The notes: generated from the sequence alone by a model not told the origin. A DNA stretch of 64,000 nt from Microbacterium sp. SCN 70-27 (GCA_001724425.1 MEEK01000005.1:1-64000); one strand, 5' to 3'; positions 1 to 7,939 are shown, numbered from the stretch's first letter. Program-made: numbers and translations.

Positions 1-1128
1 CCAGCGCAGCGCCCGCGTGCGGTCCTCGGCGTCGCGGAGCACCGACTGCGAGTGCTGCGTGACCGTGTCGATGATCTTCTGCGCCTTGACGCTCGCGCGC
101 TCGAGGGTCTCGCGGGAGCGCAGCTTCGCATCGGCCTCGATCTGCTGCGCCTGCGCGCGCATGAGCTTGTCGAAGTCGTCCGCCTTGGCGGTGATGCGCT
201 GCGCGTGCTCGAGCGAGGCCGCGACCTGCTCGTTCGCGTCCTGCGTGATCCGCTCGGCGTGCGCGACGGCCTGGTTGTGCAGCACCAGGAACTCCTGCTG
301 CGCGTCGTCCTGCCGGCGGGTCAGCGACTCTTCGAACTCGAGGGCGCGCATGCGCTGCTCGCGCACGGCCTCCTCCGCCTCGGCACGCGACTGCTCGCTC
401 TCACGTGCGACGAGGGAGCGCAGCGCGGCAGCGCCCTTCTCGGCCTCCGTGCGGATCGCGGCGGCCTCCTGATCGGCCTGCGACACCTTCTCGGCCGCGT
501 GGGCGGCCTCGCGGTCGAGCTGCGCGCTGTGCGCCGTGAGCTCGGTGTCGATGCGCAGGCGCGCCTGCGCGGCATCCGTCTCGGCCTGCTGGCGCAGGGC
601 ATCCGCGTCGGCCTGTGCGGCGGCGCGCTGGGCGGAGATCTCCTCGCGGGCCGCTTCGAGCAGGCGGTCAGCCTGCACGCTCGCGTTCTTGATGATGACG
701 GATGCCTGCTCCTCCGCCACCCGGAGCACCTCTTCGAACCGCTCGCGCCCCTTCGTGGACTCGTCGGCGGCGTTCACGAGCTCGTCGGAGAGCGTCTGGA
801 CCTTGTCCTCGGCGTTGACCGCGCGCGCCTGCTCGACGGCGAGATCGGACTCGACACCCGCGAGCTTCGCCCGCAGCTGCTCGATCGTCGCGGCATGCTC
901 CAACACGGTCCCGGTGAGCCGGTGGTGCTTGTCCTTCAGCTGGGCGAGCTCTTCGGAGCTCGCTCCGCGCTGCGCCGTCAGTGCCGCGATCGCGGCATCG
1001 ACCTCGGCCTTGTCGTAGCCGCGGAAGGTCGTCGTGAACTCGCTGTGACCGGGCGTGGAGCCCGCGGCGGGGGCCGCAGCCATCAGGTCGTCGAAGGGCG
1101 AGGAGTTGTCGTCACGGTGGTCGGACAC
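1..1128 (-). CDS. DivIVA-domain-like coiled-coil protein (3' end outside window)
   Basis: The gene reads leftward from a GTG preceded by GGAGAAA and runs off the left edge, so 376 codons are visible and the C-terminus is missing. After a short Asp/Ala-rich leader, residues 31-50 contain FRGYDKAEVDAAIAAL, the GY-K-EV pattern of the DivIVA/Wag31 N-terminal lipid-binding segment. Almost everything after that is Ala/Glu/Gln/Arg-rich heptad sequence with almost no Cys or Pro, so a long parallel coiled coil is expected. DivIVA-type proteins organise polar growth or division at the membrane in Actinobacteria. Because the DivIVA match is short and the protein is longer than classical Wag31, a DivIVA-related scaffold is more likely than Wag31 itself. 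Confidence 0.8.
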   Translation of the reverse strand, partial: MSDHRDDNSSPFDDLMAAAPAAGSTPGHSEFTTTFRGYDKAEVDAAIAALTAQRGASSEELAQLKDKHHRLTGTVLEHAATIEQLRAKLAGVESDLAVEQARAVNAEDKVQTLSDELVNAADESTKGRERFEEVLRVAEEQASVIIKNASVQADRLLEAAREEISAQRAAAQADADALRQQAETDAAQARLRIDTELTAHSAQLDREAAHAAEKVSQADQEAAAIRTEAEKGAAALRSLVARESEQSRAEAEEAVREQRMRALEFEESLTRRQDDAQQEFLVLHNQAVAHAERITQDANEQVAASLEHAQRITAKADDFDKLMRAQAQQIEADAKLRSRETLERASVKAQKIIDTVTQHSQSVLRDAEDRTRALRW

Positions 1129-1258
1129 AGGTTTCTCCGCATCGAGGCGGGCGGCGCGGGGCGACGCCACAAGGGGGGAATGCCGGCGGGGGTGAGCCGA
1201 CAGGGGAATCGTATCGTTATTGCGCGGCCCCGCGCGGCCCTTTTTGCGCACGACGAGG

Positions 1259-3202
1259 CTATCCGGCGAGCCACTCCCGGTAGGCGTCGAACCCGTACGC
1301 GCGTCCCAGGAACCCCTCGACGAGATCGGCTGCGTCACGACTGCCGCCGGGCTCGAGGATCTCGCGGCGATAGCGCGTCGCGACCGCCGCGTCGAGGAGG
1401 TCTCCGTCGAACGCCGACAGGAGGTCGCGCGCGATCACGAGACTCCACTGATACGTGTAGTAACAGGCGCCGTAGCCGGTGAGGTGACCGAACCCGGCGT
1501 ACGGGTGGAGGCCCCGCAGCGGCGCGACGGGGCTCGTGACCGTGTACCAGTGCTCCGTGGCGGCCTGGAGGTCGTCCGGCAGGTCGACGTGCAGGTGGTA
1601 CGAGACGTTCGCGTGCCCGAGTTGGCGGCGCACCTCGAGCGCGCGGCCGAAGCCGTCGGCGACCGCCATCTTCTCGACGAGCTCGGCGGGGATCGGCTCG
1701 CCGTCAGGGCCCGCGGTGAAGGATGCCAGCACCTCGGCATCCCACGCCCACTCCTCCAGCAGCTGGCTCGGCGCTTCGACGAAGTCCCATTCGGTCGCGA
1801 CGCCGGAGAACCGTGCGATGCGCTGGTCACCGCCGAGGATGTCGTGGACGAGGTGTCCGAACTCGTGGAAGAACGTCACGACCTCGTCGTGCGTCATGAA
1901 GCCACGCGCGAAGTTGCACAGGAGGGACGACTCGGGGAGGACTCGCCCCGTGATCCCCGGCGCGAGGCCGAAGCAGGCGGCGTGGGTGTACTTGCCCTCG
2001 CGCGGGTGCAGGTCGAGGTGGATGCGACCGAGGGGCTCGCCGCCCCGTACGACGTCGTAGGAGTGCACGTCCGGATGCCACGTGGCCACGTCGACCGGCA
2101 CGTAGGTCACGTCGAAGAGGCGCCCCGTCGTGGCGAGGAGCCCCGGGAGCACGCGTTCGAAGGTGAAGTACGACCGCACGAGCTGCGCATCGACGTCGTG
2201 GCGCTCACGGCGGAGGGCAGACAGGAGGTAGAAGAAGTCGGCGACGGTGACCTCGGTCGCCTCCGGGTCGTCCTGCCGGAGCCGCTCGAGGAGCAGCGGG
2301 TACTCGGCATCGGCCGCGGGGCCGGATGCCTCGTCGAGCCGCCCGAGGAAGTCGGCGATCGCCGCACCTCCGCTGCGCGTGACGCGCCCGATCATGCGCG
2401 TCTCGGTCTCGTAGTCGGCCCAGGAGCCGTACCCGAGCAGGTGGGCGCGCTCGGCGCGCACCCGCAGGAGTTCCGCGAGCACGGCGTCGTTCGCGGGCCA
2501 GGCGAGCTCGTTGTAGGCGGCGACGAGGGCGGTGCGGGTCGCTCGGTCGGTGGCATATTCCCGAACGGGCATGAGGTCGGGATAGTCGGTCGTGAGGACG
2601 ACGAGACCGTCCTCTCCCGGCGGGTGCTCGTTGATGAAGTCCTGCGGGAGCCCCGCGAGCGCGTCGGGGGCGACACGGATCTCGCGCCGCCCGTCGCGGA
2701 TGTTGCGCGAGAACTCGAGGCTCAGCTCCGTGTCACGGTCGGTGAGTTCGCGCACCCGCTCCCGGGCCGCGTCGTCGAGGTCGACACCGCCGCGGCGGAA
2801 GTCGCGGATGGCTTCGGTCAGCAGTCGACGCTCGTCGTGGTCCAGCCCGGCGGATGCCTCGGCACTGTCCACGGCGGAGAGCGCCGCGAACAGGTCGCGA
2901 TCGAGGAGTCGCCCCGCGGAGAGAGCTTCGAGCCGCTGCACCTGCTCCTCGGCAGCCTCTCGCACCGCAGCGTCGGGGTGTGATTCGCTCAGGAGGTAGA
3001 CCTCGCTCGTCGCCTGCCGGAGCGCGAGGTCGGCATCGTTCCAGAGGGCGAGCCGTGCAGCGGCATCCACTTCCGCGCCGGCAGAGGCGAGGCGCGCATC
3101 GATGTCGGCGACGAGCGCGACGGCGGTCGCCGGTCGCTCGGTCACGAAGGCCAGCCAGCCCTCGGGGTCGATCGGGAAGTCGAGCGGCGCAGGAGCGGTC
3201 AT
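1259..3202 (-). CDS. M3 family zinc metallopeptidase (oligopeptidase / Dcp-like)
   Basis: 647 aa, a usual length for thimet-type M3 peptidases. The metal site is HEFGH at residues 446-450, and the third ligand is probably E476 in FVEAPSQ, which is the M3 signature. The N-terminal half is helical and lacks a signal peptide, so a cytosolic oligopeptidase that degrades short peptides is expected. The C-terminal region has the Tyr/His-rich substrate loop (YTYQWS nearby) typical of the family. It is transcribed alone: a TAGGCT -10 box lies 6 nt before the ATG, suggesting a leaderless mRNA. Whether it acts as a dipeptidyl carboxypeptidase or an endopeptidase cannot be read from the sequence. Confidence 0.93.
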   Translation of the reverse strand: MTAPAPLDFPIDPEGWLAFVTERPATAVALVADIDARLASAGAEVDAAARLALWNDADLALRQATSEVYLLSESHPDAAVREAAEEQVQRLEALSAGRLLDRDLFAALSAVDSAEASAGLDHDERRLLTEAIRDFRRGGVDLDDAARERVRELTDRDTELSLEFSRNIRDGRREIRVAPDALAGLPQDFINEHPPGEDGLVVLTTDYPDLMPVREYATDRATRTALVAAYNELAWPANDAVLAELLRVRAERAHLLGYGSWADYETETRMIGRVTRSGGAAIADFLGRLDEASGPAADAEYPLLLERLRQDDPEATEVTVADFFYLLSALRRERHDVDAQLVRSYFTFERVLPGLLATTGRLFDVTYVPVDVATWHPDVHSYDVVRGGEPLGRIHLDLHPREGKYTHAACFGLAPGITGRVLPESSLLCNFARGFMTHDEVVTFFHEFGHLVHDILGGDQRIARFSGVATEWDFVEAPSQLLEEWAWDAEVLASFTAGPDGEPIPAELVEKMAVADGFGRALEVRRQLGHANVSYHLHVDLPDDLQAATEHWYTVTSPVAPLRGLHPYAGFGHLTGYGACYYTYQWSLVIARDLLSAFDGDLLDAAVATRYRREILEPGGSRDAADLVEGFLGRAYGFDAYREWLAG

Positions 3203-3208
3203 GGACCG

Positions 3209-3214
3209 AGCCTA
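3209..3214 (-). promoter_or_regulatory. -10 box (TAGGCT) of the M3 peptidase, leaderless arrangement
   Basis: TAGGCT on the minus strand ends 6 nt before the ATG at 3202. This places the predicted transcription start at or next to the start codon. No ribosome-binding sequence is present. Confidence 0.5.
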
Positions 3215-3224
3215 CGACTCGACT

Positions 3225-3241
3225 CCCCCGCACCGTGGGGG
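3225..3241 (-). terminator. Weak hairpin after the AlbA_2 gene
   Basis: CCCCC and GGGGG are separated by 7 nt, within the short gap between the AlbA_2 gene and the M3 peptidase promoter. There is no U-tract, so it is at most a weak terminator. Confidence 0.25.
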
Positions 3242-3280
3242 CTCCTGGCGTGCCGGGACACGACGGTCCGCGACGACGGG

Positions 3281-4096
3281 TCAGCGACGCCCGAGCACGA
3301 CGTCGGAGATGCGCGGCGTGAAGTGCCGCGAGACGTAGGCGACCGCCTCGTCGACGCCGAATGCGCGCGTCGAGTTGCCGACCCGCACCCACAGCTCTCG
3401 CGCGTTGCCCTGCGCCAGGAACACCGGCTCCGGGGATCGCGGGCAGCGCACCGCGCAGACCTCCTTGCCGTCGATCCGCGCGAAGCGGATCTTCGGCAGC
3501 GTCGCGGCGTTCTTTCCGAGCGAGGCGGTCAGCAGGTCGCGAAGCCACAGTTCGAAACGGTCGGCGTCGGGCGTGCGGAGCGTGGCGTAGTCACGGTCGA
3601 GGCCCGTCGCCGTGCAGTCGTCGGTGACGCCGATCACGAGGGTGCCGCCCGAGCTGTTGAGGAACGCCGCGACCGTCTTCGCGACGATCTGCTCCATGCG
3701 GGCGTCCTTCTTCTCCTCGCGCACGTTCCAGCGGGCCGTCTCCTTGAACTCGACGCGGTCGCTCTCGCCCGCCGCAAGGAGCGCCGGGACGTCGATCGCC
3801 GCGGCGCCTGCGCCCGCCGCGGCGGCGATGCCCGCGACGAGGAACGACAGCGCGACGCTGCAGCCGAACGCGAGGAGGATCGTCGTCGGCATCCACAGCC
3901 GCAGACCCGAGAAGAGCGATCCGGCCAGCAGCATGCCGACGCTGAGCCCGACGATCGACACGATGATCATGACCGACAGCGGCAGCGAGAGCCGGCGACG
4001 GAAGACCAGACGCACGACCCACGCGATGAGGGATGCCACGACGAGCGCGACCGGGAGAGCGATCCCGAACTCGATCAGCACGTCACTGCGGGCCAT
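3281..4096 (-). CDS. Membrane-anchored Schlafen AlbA_2-type putative DNA/RNA-binding protein
   Basis: 271 aa from an ATG whose A overlaps the stop of the Nudix-like gene (TGATG), so the two are translationally coupled. A longer frame upstream lies inside that gene and is not the start. Residues ~5-95 hold three hydrophobic segments. The C-terminal two thirds, from about residue 108, match the AlbA_2 domain: ESDRVEFKET, then LNSSGGTLVIGVTDD and later the VCAVRCPRSPEPVF strand. In this superfamily the domain binds nucleic acid or nucleotides and often sits next to helicase or HTH modules. Here it is tethered to the membrane and has no helicase part. Function unknown. Confidence 0.85.
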   Translation of the reverse strand: MARSDVLIEFGIALPVALVVASLIAWVVRLVFRRRLSLPLSVMIIVSIVGLSVGMLLAGSLFSGLRLWMPTTILLAFGCSVALSFLVAGIAAAAGAGAAAIDVPALLAAGESDRVEFKETARWNVREEKKDARMEQIVAKTVAAFLNSSGGTLVIGVTDDCTATGLDRDYATLRTPDADRFELWLRDLLTASLGKNAATLPKIRFARIDGKEVCAVRCPRSPEPVFLAQGNARELWVRVGNSTRAFGVDEAVAYVSRHFTPRISDVVLGRR

Positions 4097-4749
4097 CAGC
4101 GCAGGGCGCCGACGGAGGCGAGGGCGAGGCGCAGCAGCGTCGAGCGGCCACCCTCCATCTCGCTGGCGAGCGAGTCCGACGCCGCCTCCTCGGGTGCCAT
4201 CCAGGTGACCTCGAGGGCATCCTGGCGGGGCTCGCACGTGCCGGTGACCGGGACGACGAAGGCGAGCGACACCGCGTGCTGACGATCGTCGTGGAAGGCG
4301 CTCACCCCCGGGAGCGGGAAGTACTCGGCAACGGTGAACGGCACCGGCTGCGGCGGAAGGAGCGGGAACGCCATCGGGCCGAGATCGTTCTCGAGGTGGC
4401 GGAACAGGGCGTCGCGGACGGTCTCGCCGTAGCGGACCCGCCCCGACACGATGGAGCGCGTGATCTCACCCATCGGGGTCGCCCGCAGCAGCACACCGAC
4501 CTGTGTGACCTGCCCCGAGCCGTCGGTGCGCACGGGCACCGCCTCGACGTAGAGGATCGGCAGGCGACGGCGCGCCTCGGCCAGCTCGACGTCGGTGAGC
4601 CATCCGGGGTTCGCCGCGTTGCCGGGGGCGGGCGAGCCGAACGTCCCGTCGCCGAGGGGATGCCCCGGGCGCCCGAAGCCCCGCGGATCGCGCGGCGTCC
4701 CGTCGTCGCCGCGCTCGTTCGGGTCGGGGTCGGGGGTGCGAACGGCCAT
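4096..4749 (-). CDS. Nudix-fold protein, DUF4916-like, with altered Nudix box
   Basis: 217 aa. The first ~45 residues are Asp/Pro/Gly-rich and probably disordered. The Nudix-box region is GRVRYGETVRDALFRHLEND, with the usual G-x5-E-x7 spacing but RHLEND where active hydrolases have REUxEE. At least one metal-binding Glu is therefore missing. Related actinobacterial proteins are annotated as NUDIX hydrolase family or DUF4916 (recalled, not searched). The altered box suggests a changed metal site or loss of catalysis. It is first in a two-gene unit with the AlbA_2 protein, whose ATG overlaps its stop. A TATACA -10 box ends 6 nt before the ATG. Confidence 0.85.
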   Translation of the reverse strand: MAVRTPDPDPNERGDDGTPRDPRGFGRPGHPLGDGTFGSPAPGNAANPGWLTDVELAEARRRLPILYVEAVPVRTDGSGQVTQVGVLLRATPMGEITRSIVSGRVRYGETVRDALFRHLENDLGPMAFPLLPPQPVPFTVAEYFPLPGVSAFHDDRQHAVSLAFVVPVTGTCEPRQDALEVTWMAPEEAASDSLASEMEGGRSTLLRLALASVGALR

Positions 4750-4755
4750 GTCTCA

Positions 4756-4761
4756 TGTATA
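4756..4761 (-). promoter_or_regulatory. -10 box (TATACA) of the Nudix-like gene, leaderless arrangement
   Basis: TATACA on the minus strand is followed by 6 nt and then the ATG at 4749. It lies between two divergent genes only 57 bp apart. Confidence 0.5.
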
Positions 4762-4806
4762 CCCCGTCATCGCGCCGATGTCGGGGGCGGATGCCAGGAT
4801 GGGGGA

Positions 4807-5475
4807 ATGAGCGGGACGCTGGAACTCGACGCCGACGCGGTGCTGTGGTCGGCTCCGCCCGAAGAGCGCGCCGGTCGGCCCGTGCTCGTGCTGCTGCACG
4901 GGTACGGCTCGCACGAGGGCGACCTGTTCGGGCTCCTGCCGTACCTGCCGACGGAGTTCGTCGTGGCATCCGTGCGCGCACCGCTCTCACCGCCGTTCCC
5001 GGCGCCCGGCTGGTCGTGGTTCCCGATCGAGGGGCTCGCCGCGCGCAGCGCGGCATCCGCCACCGCCGCGGCGACGGCGTTCCTCGCGTGGCTGGGCCAG
5101 GCGGTGGATGCCGAGACCCCGGTGGGCCTCCTCGGGTTCTCGCAGGGCGGGGCGATCTCGCTGCAGTCGCTCCGGCTCGAGCCCGAACGCATCTCCTTCG
5201 TCGTCAACCTCGCCGGCTTCATCGCGGACGGAGAGCTGCCGGGCGATGCCGCGCTGGCGGAGATCCGACCGCCGGTGTTCTGGGGCCGCGGGGCGCGGGA
5301 TGAGGTGATCCCCGCCGAGCGGGTCGCGCAGACGGTCGAGTGGCTGCCGCGCCACGTCGAGCTGAGCGGCCGGGTCTACCCTCACCTCGCGCACAGCGTC
5401 TCGGAGGAGGAGCTCGCCGACGTGCGCGCCTTCCTCGACCGGCGACTCGCCGACCTTTCCGACCTGCCCGGCTGA
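4807..5475 (+). CDS. Alpha/beta hydrolase, phospholipase/carboxylesterase type
   Basis: 222 aa, the usual size of the acyl-protein-thioesterase/carboxylesterase group. The oxyanion region is LLHGYGSHEGDL at residues 29-40. The nucleophile is S112 in GFSQGG, and the acid and base are probably D165 (ARDEVIP) and H196 (HLAHSVS). The spacing fits a complete alpha/beta-hydrolase triad. No signal peptide is seen, so it should be a cytosolic serine esterase; its natural substrate is not evident. It diverges from the Nudix-like gene. The ATG was chosen because the protein then starts just before the first beta strand; CAGGAT 6 nt upstream could be a -10 box of a leaderless start. Confidence 0.92.
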   Translation: MSGTLELDADAVLWSAPPEERAGRPVLVLLHGYGSHEGDLFGLLPYLPTEFVVASVRAPLSPPFPAPGWSWFPIEGLAARSAASATAAATAFLAWLGQAVDAETPVGLLGFSQGGAISLQSLRLEPERISFVVNLAGFIADGELPGDAALAEIRPPVFWGRGARDEVIPAERVAQTVEWLPRHVELSGRVYPHLAHSVSEEELADVRAFLDRRLADLSDLPG

Positions 5476-5484
5476 GAACACCGG

Positions 5485-5505
5485 CGGCGGCCGCACCGGC
5501 CGCTG
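5485..5505 (+). terminator. Hairpin after the alpha/beta hydrolase
   Basis: GCGGCCG-CAC-CGGCCGC, extended outward by a G-U and a C-G pair to a 9-bp stem, starts 10 nt after the stop. It is GC-rich with no U-tract, as is common in high-GC Actinobacteria. Confidence 0.5.
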
Positions 5506-5526
5506 TCGCCTCCCGGGTGAGGCGAC

Positions 5527-5532
5527 TACACT
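5527..5532 (+). promoter_or_regulatory. -10 box (TACACT) of the ABC-F transcript
   Basis: TACACT lies 220 bp before the ABC-F start codon. It predicts a long leader of about 210 nt containing a short reading frame and an anti-Shine-Dalgarno stretch (TCCTCCG at 5677-5683, complementary to CGGAGGA at 5741-5747). Confidence 0.45.
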
Positions 5533-5561
5533 GGGGGCGCCCCCGAGTGTGAGGAAGACCG

Positions 5562-5588
5562 TTGAAGCGTATCGACGCCGCGCTGTGA
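5562..5588 (+). CDS. Possible 8-codon leader peptide (MKRIDAAL) of the ABC-F gene
   Basis: A TTG start follows GAGGAAG at good spacing and encodes MKRIDAAL before a TGA. An overlapping 16-codon frame starts with GTG at 5549. Many ribosome-protecting ABC-F genes are controlled by ribosome stalling on short upstream frames, so this is a plausible attenuator peptide. It is too short for coding statistics to help. Confidence 0.3.
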   Translation: MKRIDAAL

Positions 5589-5599
5589 CATCGCGCTGA

Positions 5600-5751
5600 T
5601 CGTCGACCCTCCGTTCTTCTGAACCGACCCTTCGACGCGTCCGCGCATCCCTGACCCGCGCGGGCCGTCGATCCCCTCCTCCGAGGCACGCTCGTGCCAT
5701 CGAGGCAGCGGTGTCCGCCGTGTCCGCGCTTTCCGCGATTCGGAGGACCCC
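5600..5751 (+). promoter_or_regulatory. Structured leader (candidate attenuator) before the ABC-F gene
   Basis: This untranslated stretch contains a perfect hairpin GGCACG-CT-CGTGCC near 5685-5698. It also has TCCTCCG (5677-5683), which can pair with the ribosome site CGGAGGA (5741-5747), leaving the hairpin inside the loop. Pairing would hide the ribosome site. A ribosome stalled on the short upstream frame could shift the fold. This is inference from complementarity only. Confidence 0.35.
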
Positions 5752-7785
5752 ATGCCTTACCCCCATTCCCCTTCCCCTGCAGTCGTGCTCGACCGTGTGA
5801 CCTACTCCTGGCCCGACGGAACCGTCGCCGTCCAAGACGTATCCGGCGCGTTCGGCGAGGGCCGCACTGGCCTCGTCGGACGCAATGGCGCCGGCAAGTC
5901 CACGCTGCTCGCCCTCATCGCCGGGGCCGCCGCCCCGGCATCCGGCACGATCACCGCAGCGGGCCAGGTCGATCTCATGCCGCAGCGACTGGTGCTGGAG
6001 ACCGAGCGCCGGGTCGCCGACGTGCTCGGCGTCGGGGCGGCGCTCGACGCGGTCCGTGCGATCGCCGCGGGCGATGTCGACCCGGCGCGGTTCGACGCCG
6101 TCGGCGACGACTGGGACGTCGAGGCGCGCGCGACGGCGGCCCTCACCGACGCCGGGTTGCCCGGCGACGCACTCGACCGCCGGATGGGCGAGCTCTCCGG
6201 TGGTGAGGGCGTCCTCGTCGCCCTCACCGGCGTGCGCCTGCGCGCCGCGCCGATCGCCCTGCTCGACGAGCCGACGAACAACCTCGACCGCGCCGCGCGG
6301 GCCCGCGTGTACGACCTCGTGCGGCGGTGGCGCGGCGCGCTCATCGTCGTGAGCCACGACACGGCCCTGCTGGACCTGATGGACGAGACCGCGGAGCTCT
6401 ACGACGGCGATCTCACGACGTTCGGCGGCCCGTACTCGGCGTGGCGTGACGCGCTGGATGCCGAGCAGGCGTCGGCACGCCAGGCCGAAAGCGCGGCGCG
6501 GCAGGCCGTCCGTCGCGAGAAGCGCGACCGCATCCACCAGGAGCAGGTGCTGGCATCCCGTGCCGCCATGGGACGGAAGGCCGCCGTCAAGAAGCGCGCG
6601 CCCGGGATCGTCCTGAACGCGCGGAAGCGCGCGGCGCAGGTCTCGGCGGGGAGGCTGCGCGTCGAGGCCGCCGGTAAGGAGGCGGAGGCCCGCATGGTGC
6701 TGGATGCCGCCGAGCGGCGCGTCCGCGATGATGCCAGCGTCCGCATCGACCTTCCCGATCCGGGCGTGGGCTCCGGGCGGCGCCTCGCGACGCTCGGCGA
6801 CGCCGAGCGGTCGTGGGTGCTGCAAGGGCCCGAGCGGGTGGCGCTCGTCGGCCCGAACGGTGCCGGGAAGACGACGCTGCTCCGGCGGCTCGTGGGCGCC
6901 GACGTTCCGAAAGCAGGGCGAGATGCTGGAAGGGGTGGCCACGACGGCCTGAAGGGGCGGTCGGCCCTGCTTTCGGAACAGGTGGAGACCTCGACTCGGG
7001 CGGAAGGCCCGCCCCAGGCAGGGGGTTCGCCACAGCGCGGAGTTGCGCAGCGCCCGACGGCGGACACCGATCGGGCGGGACACCTGGTCGGTGCCGACGT
7101 TCCGAAAGCAGGGCGAGACAGTGACAACGGTGGCCCTGCCGAGCCGCCGCTGCGATCGGCCCTGCTTTCGGAACAGGTCGGGGCCTCGACCACGTCGGGG
7201 CAGGAGCCGCGGTCAGCGACGTCGCCGCAGCCAGACGCTGAGCCGCAGCCGGACGCTGGGCGGCGGCCAGGCTCTGAGCTGCAGCCAGACGCTGAGCCAC
7301 GGCCGGACCCAGAGCCGCGGCCAAGGGCTGCGCCGCACGCGGAGGCGCACACCGACCGGATCGGATACCTGTCCCAGCGCGTCGACGGACTCGACGAGGA
7401 TGCCTCGCCGCTCGAGAACCTGCGGCGGGCGGCGCCGGGCGTCGGGGACGTCGAGCTGCGGAACCGGCTGGCCCGGTTCCTGCTGCGGGGCGACACCGCG
7501 ATGCGGCCGGTCGCGGCACTGTCGGGGGGCGAGCGGTTCCGACTCGCGCTCGCGTGCCTGCTGATGGCCGACCCGCCGCCGCAGCTGCTCGTGCTCGACG
7601 AGCCGACGAACAACCTCGACCTCGATACGGTCGATCAGCTCGTCGCCGCCCTGTCCGCATATCGCGGCGGCGTGCTCGTCGTCAGCCACGACGATGCCTT
7701 CCTCCGCCGAATCGGGCCGACCCTCGTCCTCGAGCTGAGCGCGGGCACCCTCGCCGAGGTTCGACTCACGGGCTCGGCGTCGTGA
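5752..7785 (+). CDS. ABC-F subfamily ATPase (ribosome-protection type) with a ~149-aa insertion
   Basis: 677 aa with two ATPase domains and no membrane segments. Domain 1: Walker A GRNGAGKST (43-51), signature LSGGE (148-152), Walker B IALLDEP (168-174). A basic linker (~235-330) contains the Arg/Lys-rich arm. Domain 2: Walker A GPNGAGKTT (367-375), signature LSGGERF (~590) and Walker B LLVLDEPTNNLD (~615). Unusually, ~149 residues separate Walker A2 from the Q-loop (DRIGYLSQ), where ~25-40 are normal. The insert carries two copies of VGADVPKAGRD...RSALLSEQV, encoded by palindromic DNA, then a Pro/Asp/Gln-rich repeat. Such proteins bind the ribosomal E-site and relieve antibiotic or stalling stress. 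Whether the inserted domain still hydrolyses ATP is unknown. Confidence 0.9.
   Translation: MPYPHSPSPAVVLDRVTYSWPDGTVAVQDVSGAFGEGRTGLVGRNGAGKSTLLALIAGAAAPASGTITAAGQVDLMPQRLVLETERRVADVLGVGAALDAVRAIAAGDVDPARFDAVGDDWDVEARATAALTDAGLPGDALDRRMGELSGGEGVLVALTGVRLRAAPIALLDEPTNNLDRAARARVYDLVRRWRGALIVVSHDTALLDLMDETAELYDGDLTTFGGPYSAWRDALDAEQASARQAESAARQAVRREKRDRIHQEQVLASRAAMGRKAAVKKRAPGIVLNARKRAAQVSAGRLRVEAAGKEAEARMVLDAAERRVRDDASVRIDLPDPGVGSGRRLATLGDAERSWVLQGPERVALVGPNGAGKTTLLRRLVGADVPKAGRDAGRGGHDGLKGRSALLSEQVETSTRAEGPPQAGGSPQRGVAQRPTADTDRAGHLVGADVPKAGRDSDNGGPAEPPLRSALLSEQVGASTTSGQEPRSATSPQPDAEPQPDAGRRPGSELQPDAEPRPDPEPRPRAAPHAEAHTDRIGYLSQRVDGLDEDASPLENLRRAAPGVGDVELRNRLARFLLRGDTAMRPVAALSGGERFRLALACLLMADPPPQLLVLDEPTNNLDLDTVDQLVAALSAYRGGVLVVSHDDAFLRRIGPTLVLELSAGTLAEVRLTGSAS
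6904..6979. repeat. Palindromic element, family E, copy 1 (inside the ABC-F gene)
   Basis: 76 bp bounded by the perfect 16-bp inverted repeat GTTCCGAAAGCAGGGC / GCCCTGCTTTCGGAAC. It keeps the reading frame of the host gene and encodes the segment from VPKAGRD to LLSEQ. Confidence 0.85.
7099..7174. repeat. Palindromic element, family E, copy 2 (inside the ABC-F gene)
   Basis: Also 76 bp, with the same 16-bp terminal arms and same orientation as copy 1, starting 195 bp further on. The flanking codons for LVGADVP are duplicated too, and only the loop between the arms differs. The frame is preserved. Confidence 0.85.
7212..7330 (+). repeat. Low-complexity Gln/Pro/Asp/Ala-coding tract in the ABC-F insert
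   Basis: Degenerate 12-18-bp units of the type CAGCCAGACGCTGAGCC repeat through this stretch and encode PQPDAEPQPDA-like sequence. It follows the second palindrome and ends just before the Q-loop of the second ATPase domain. Confidence 0.6.
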
Positions 7786-7885
7786 CCGCGGCCCATCCCC
7801 GGGCCCGGAGAACGGCCGGCACCCACGCCGAGGTTCAGCTCACCGGCCGGGCAGGGTGACGGAACCGTTGCCGGCCCCAGACGGT

Positions 7886-7905
7886 GGGCCCCGACGCCGG
7901 GGCCC
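7886..7905 (+). terminator. Hairpin between the ABC-F gene and lhr
   Basis: GGGCCCCG-ACGC-CGGGGCCC is a perfect 8-bp stem with a 4-nt loop, 100 bp after the ABC-F stop. No U-tract follows. Confidence 0.45.
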
Positions 7906-7939
7906 CGATGTCGGTGGGGCGGGGGATGATGGTGCGGTG

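Noticed and set aside
4097..4237. Longer start of the AlbA_2 gene
   Set aside because: The extension lies wholly inside the Nudix-like gene in another frame; the overlapping ATG with three membrane helices behind it is the natural start.
5600..5751. WhiB7-type AT-rich box for the ABC-F gene
   Set aside because: No clear AT-rich stretch at the right distance from the -10 box; attenuation fits better.
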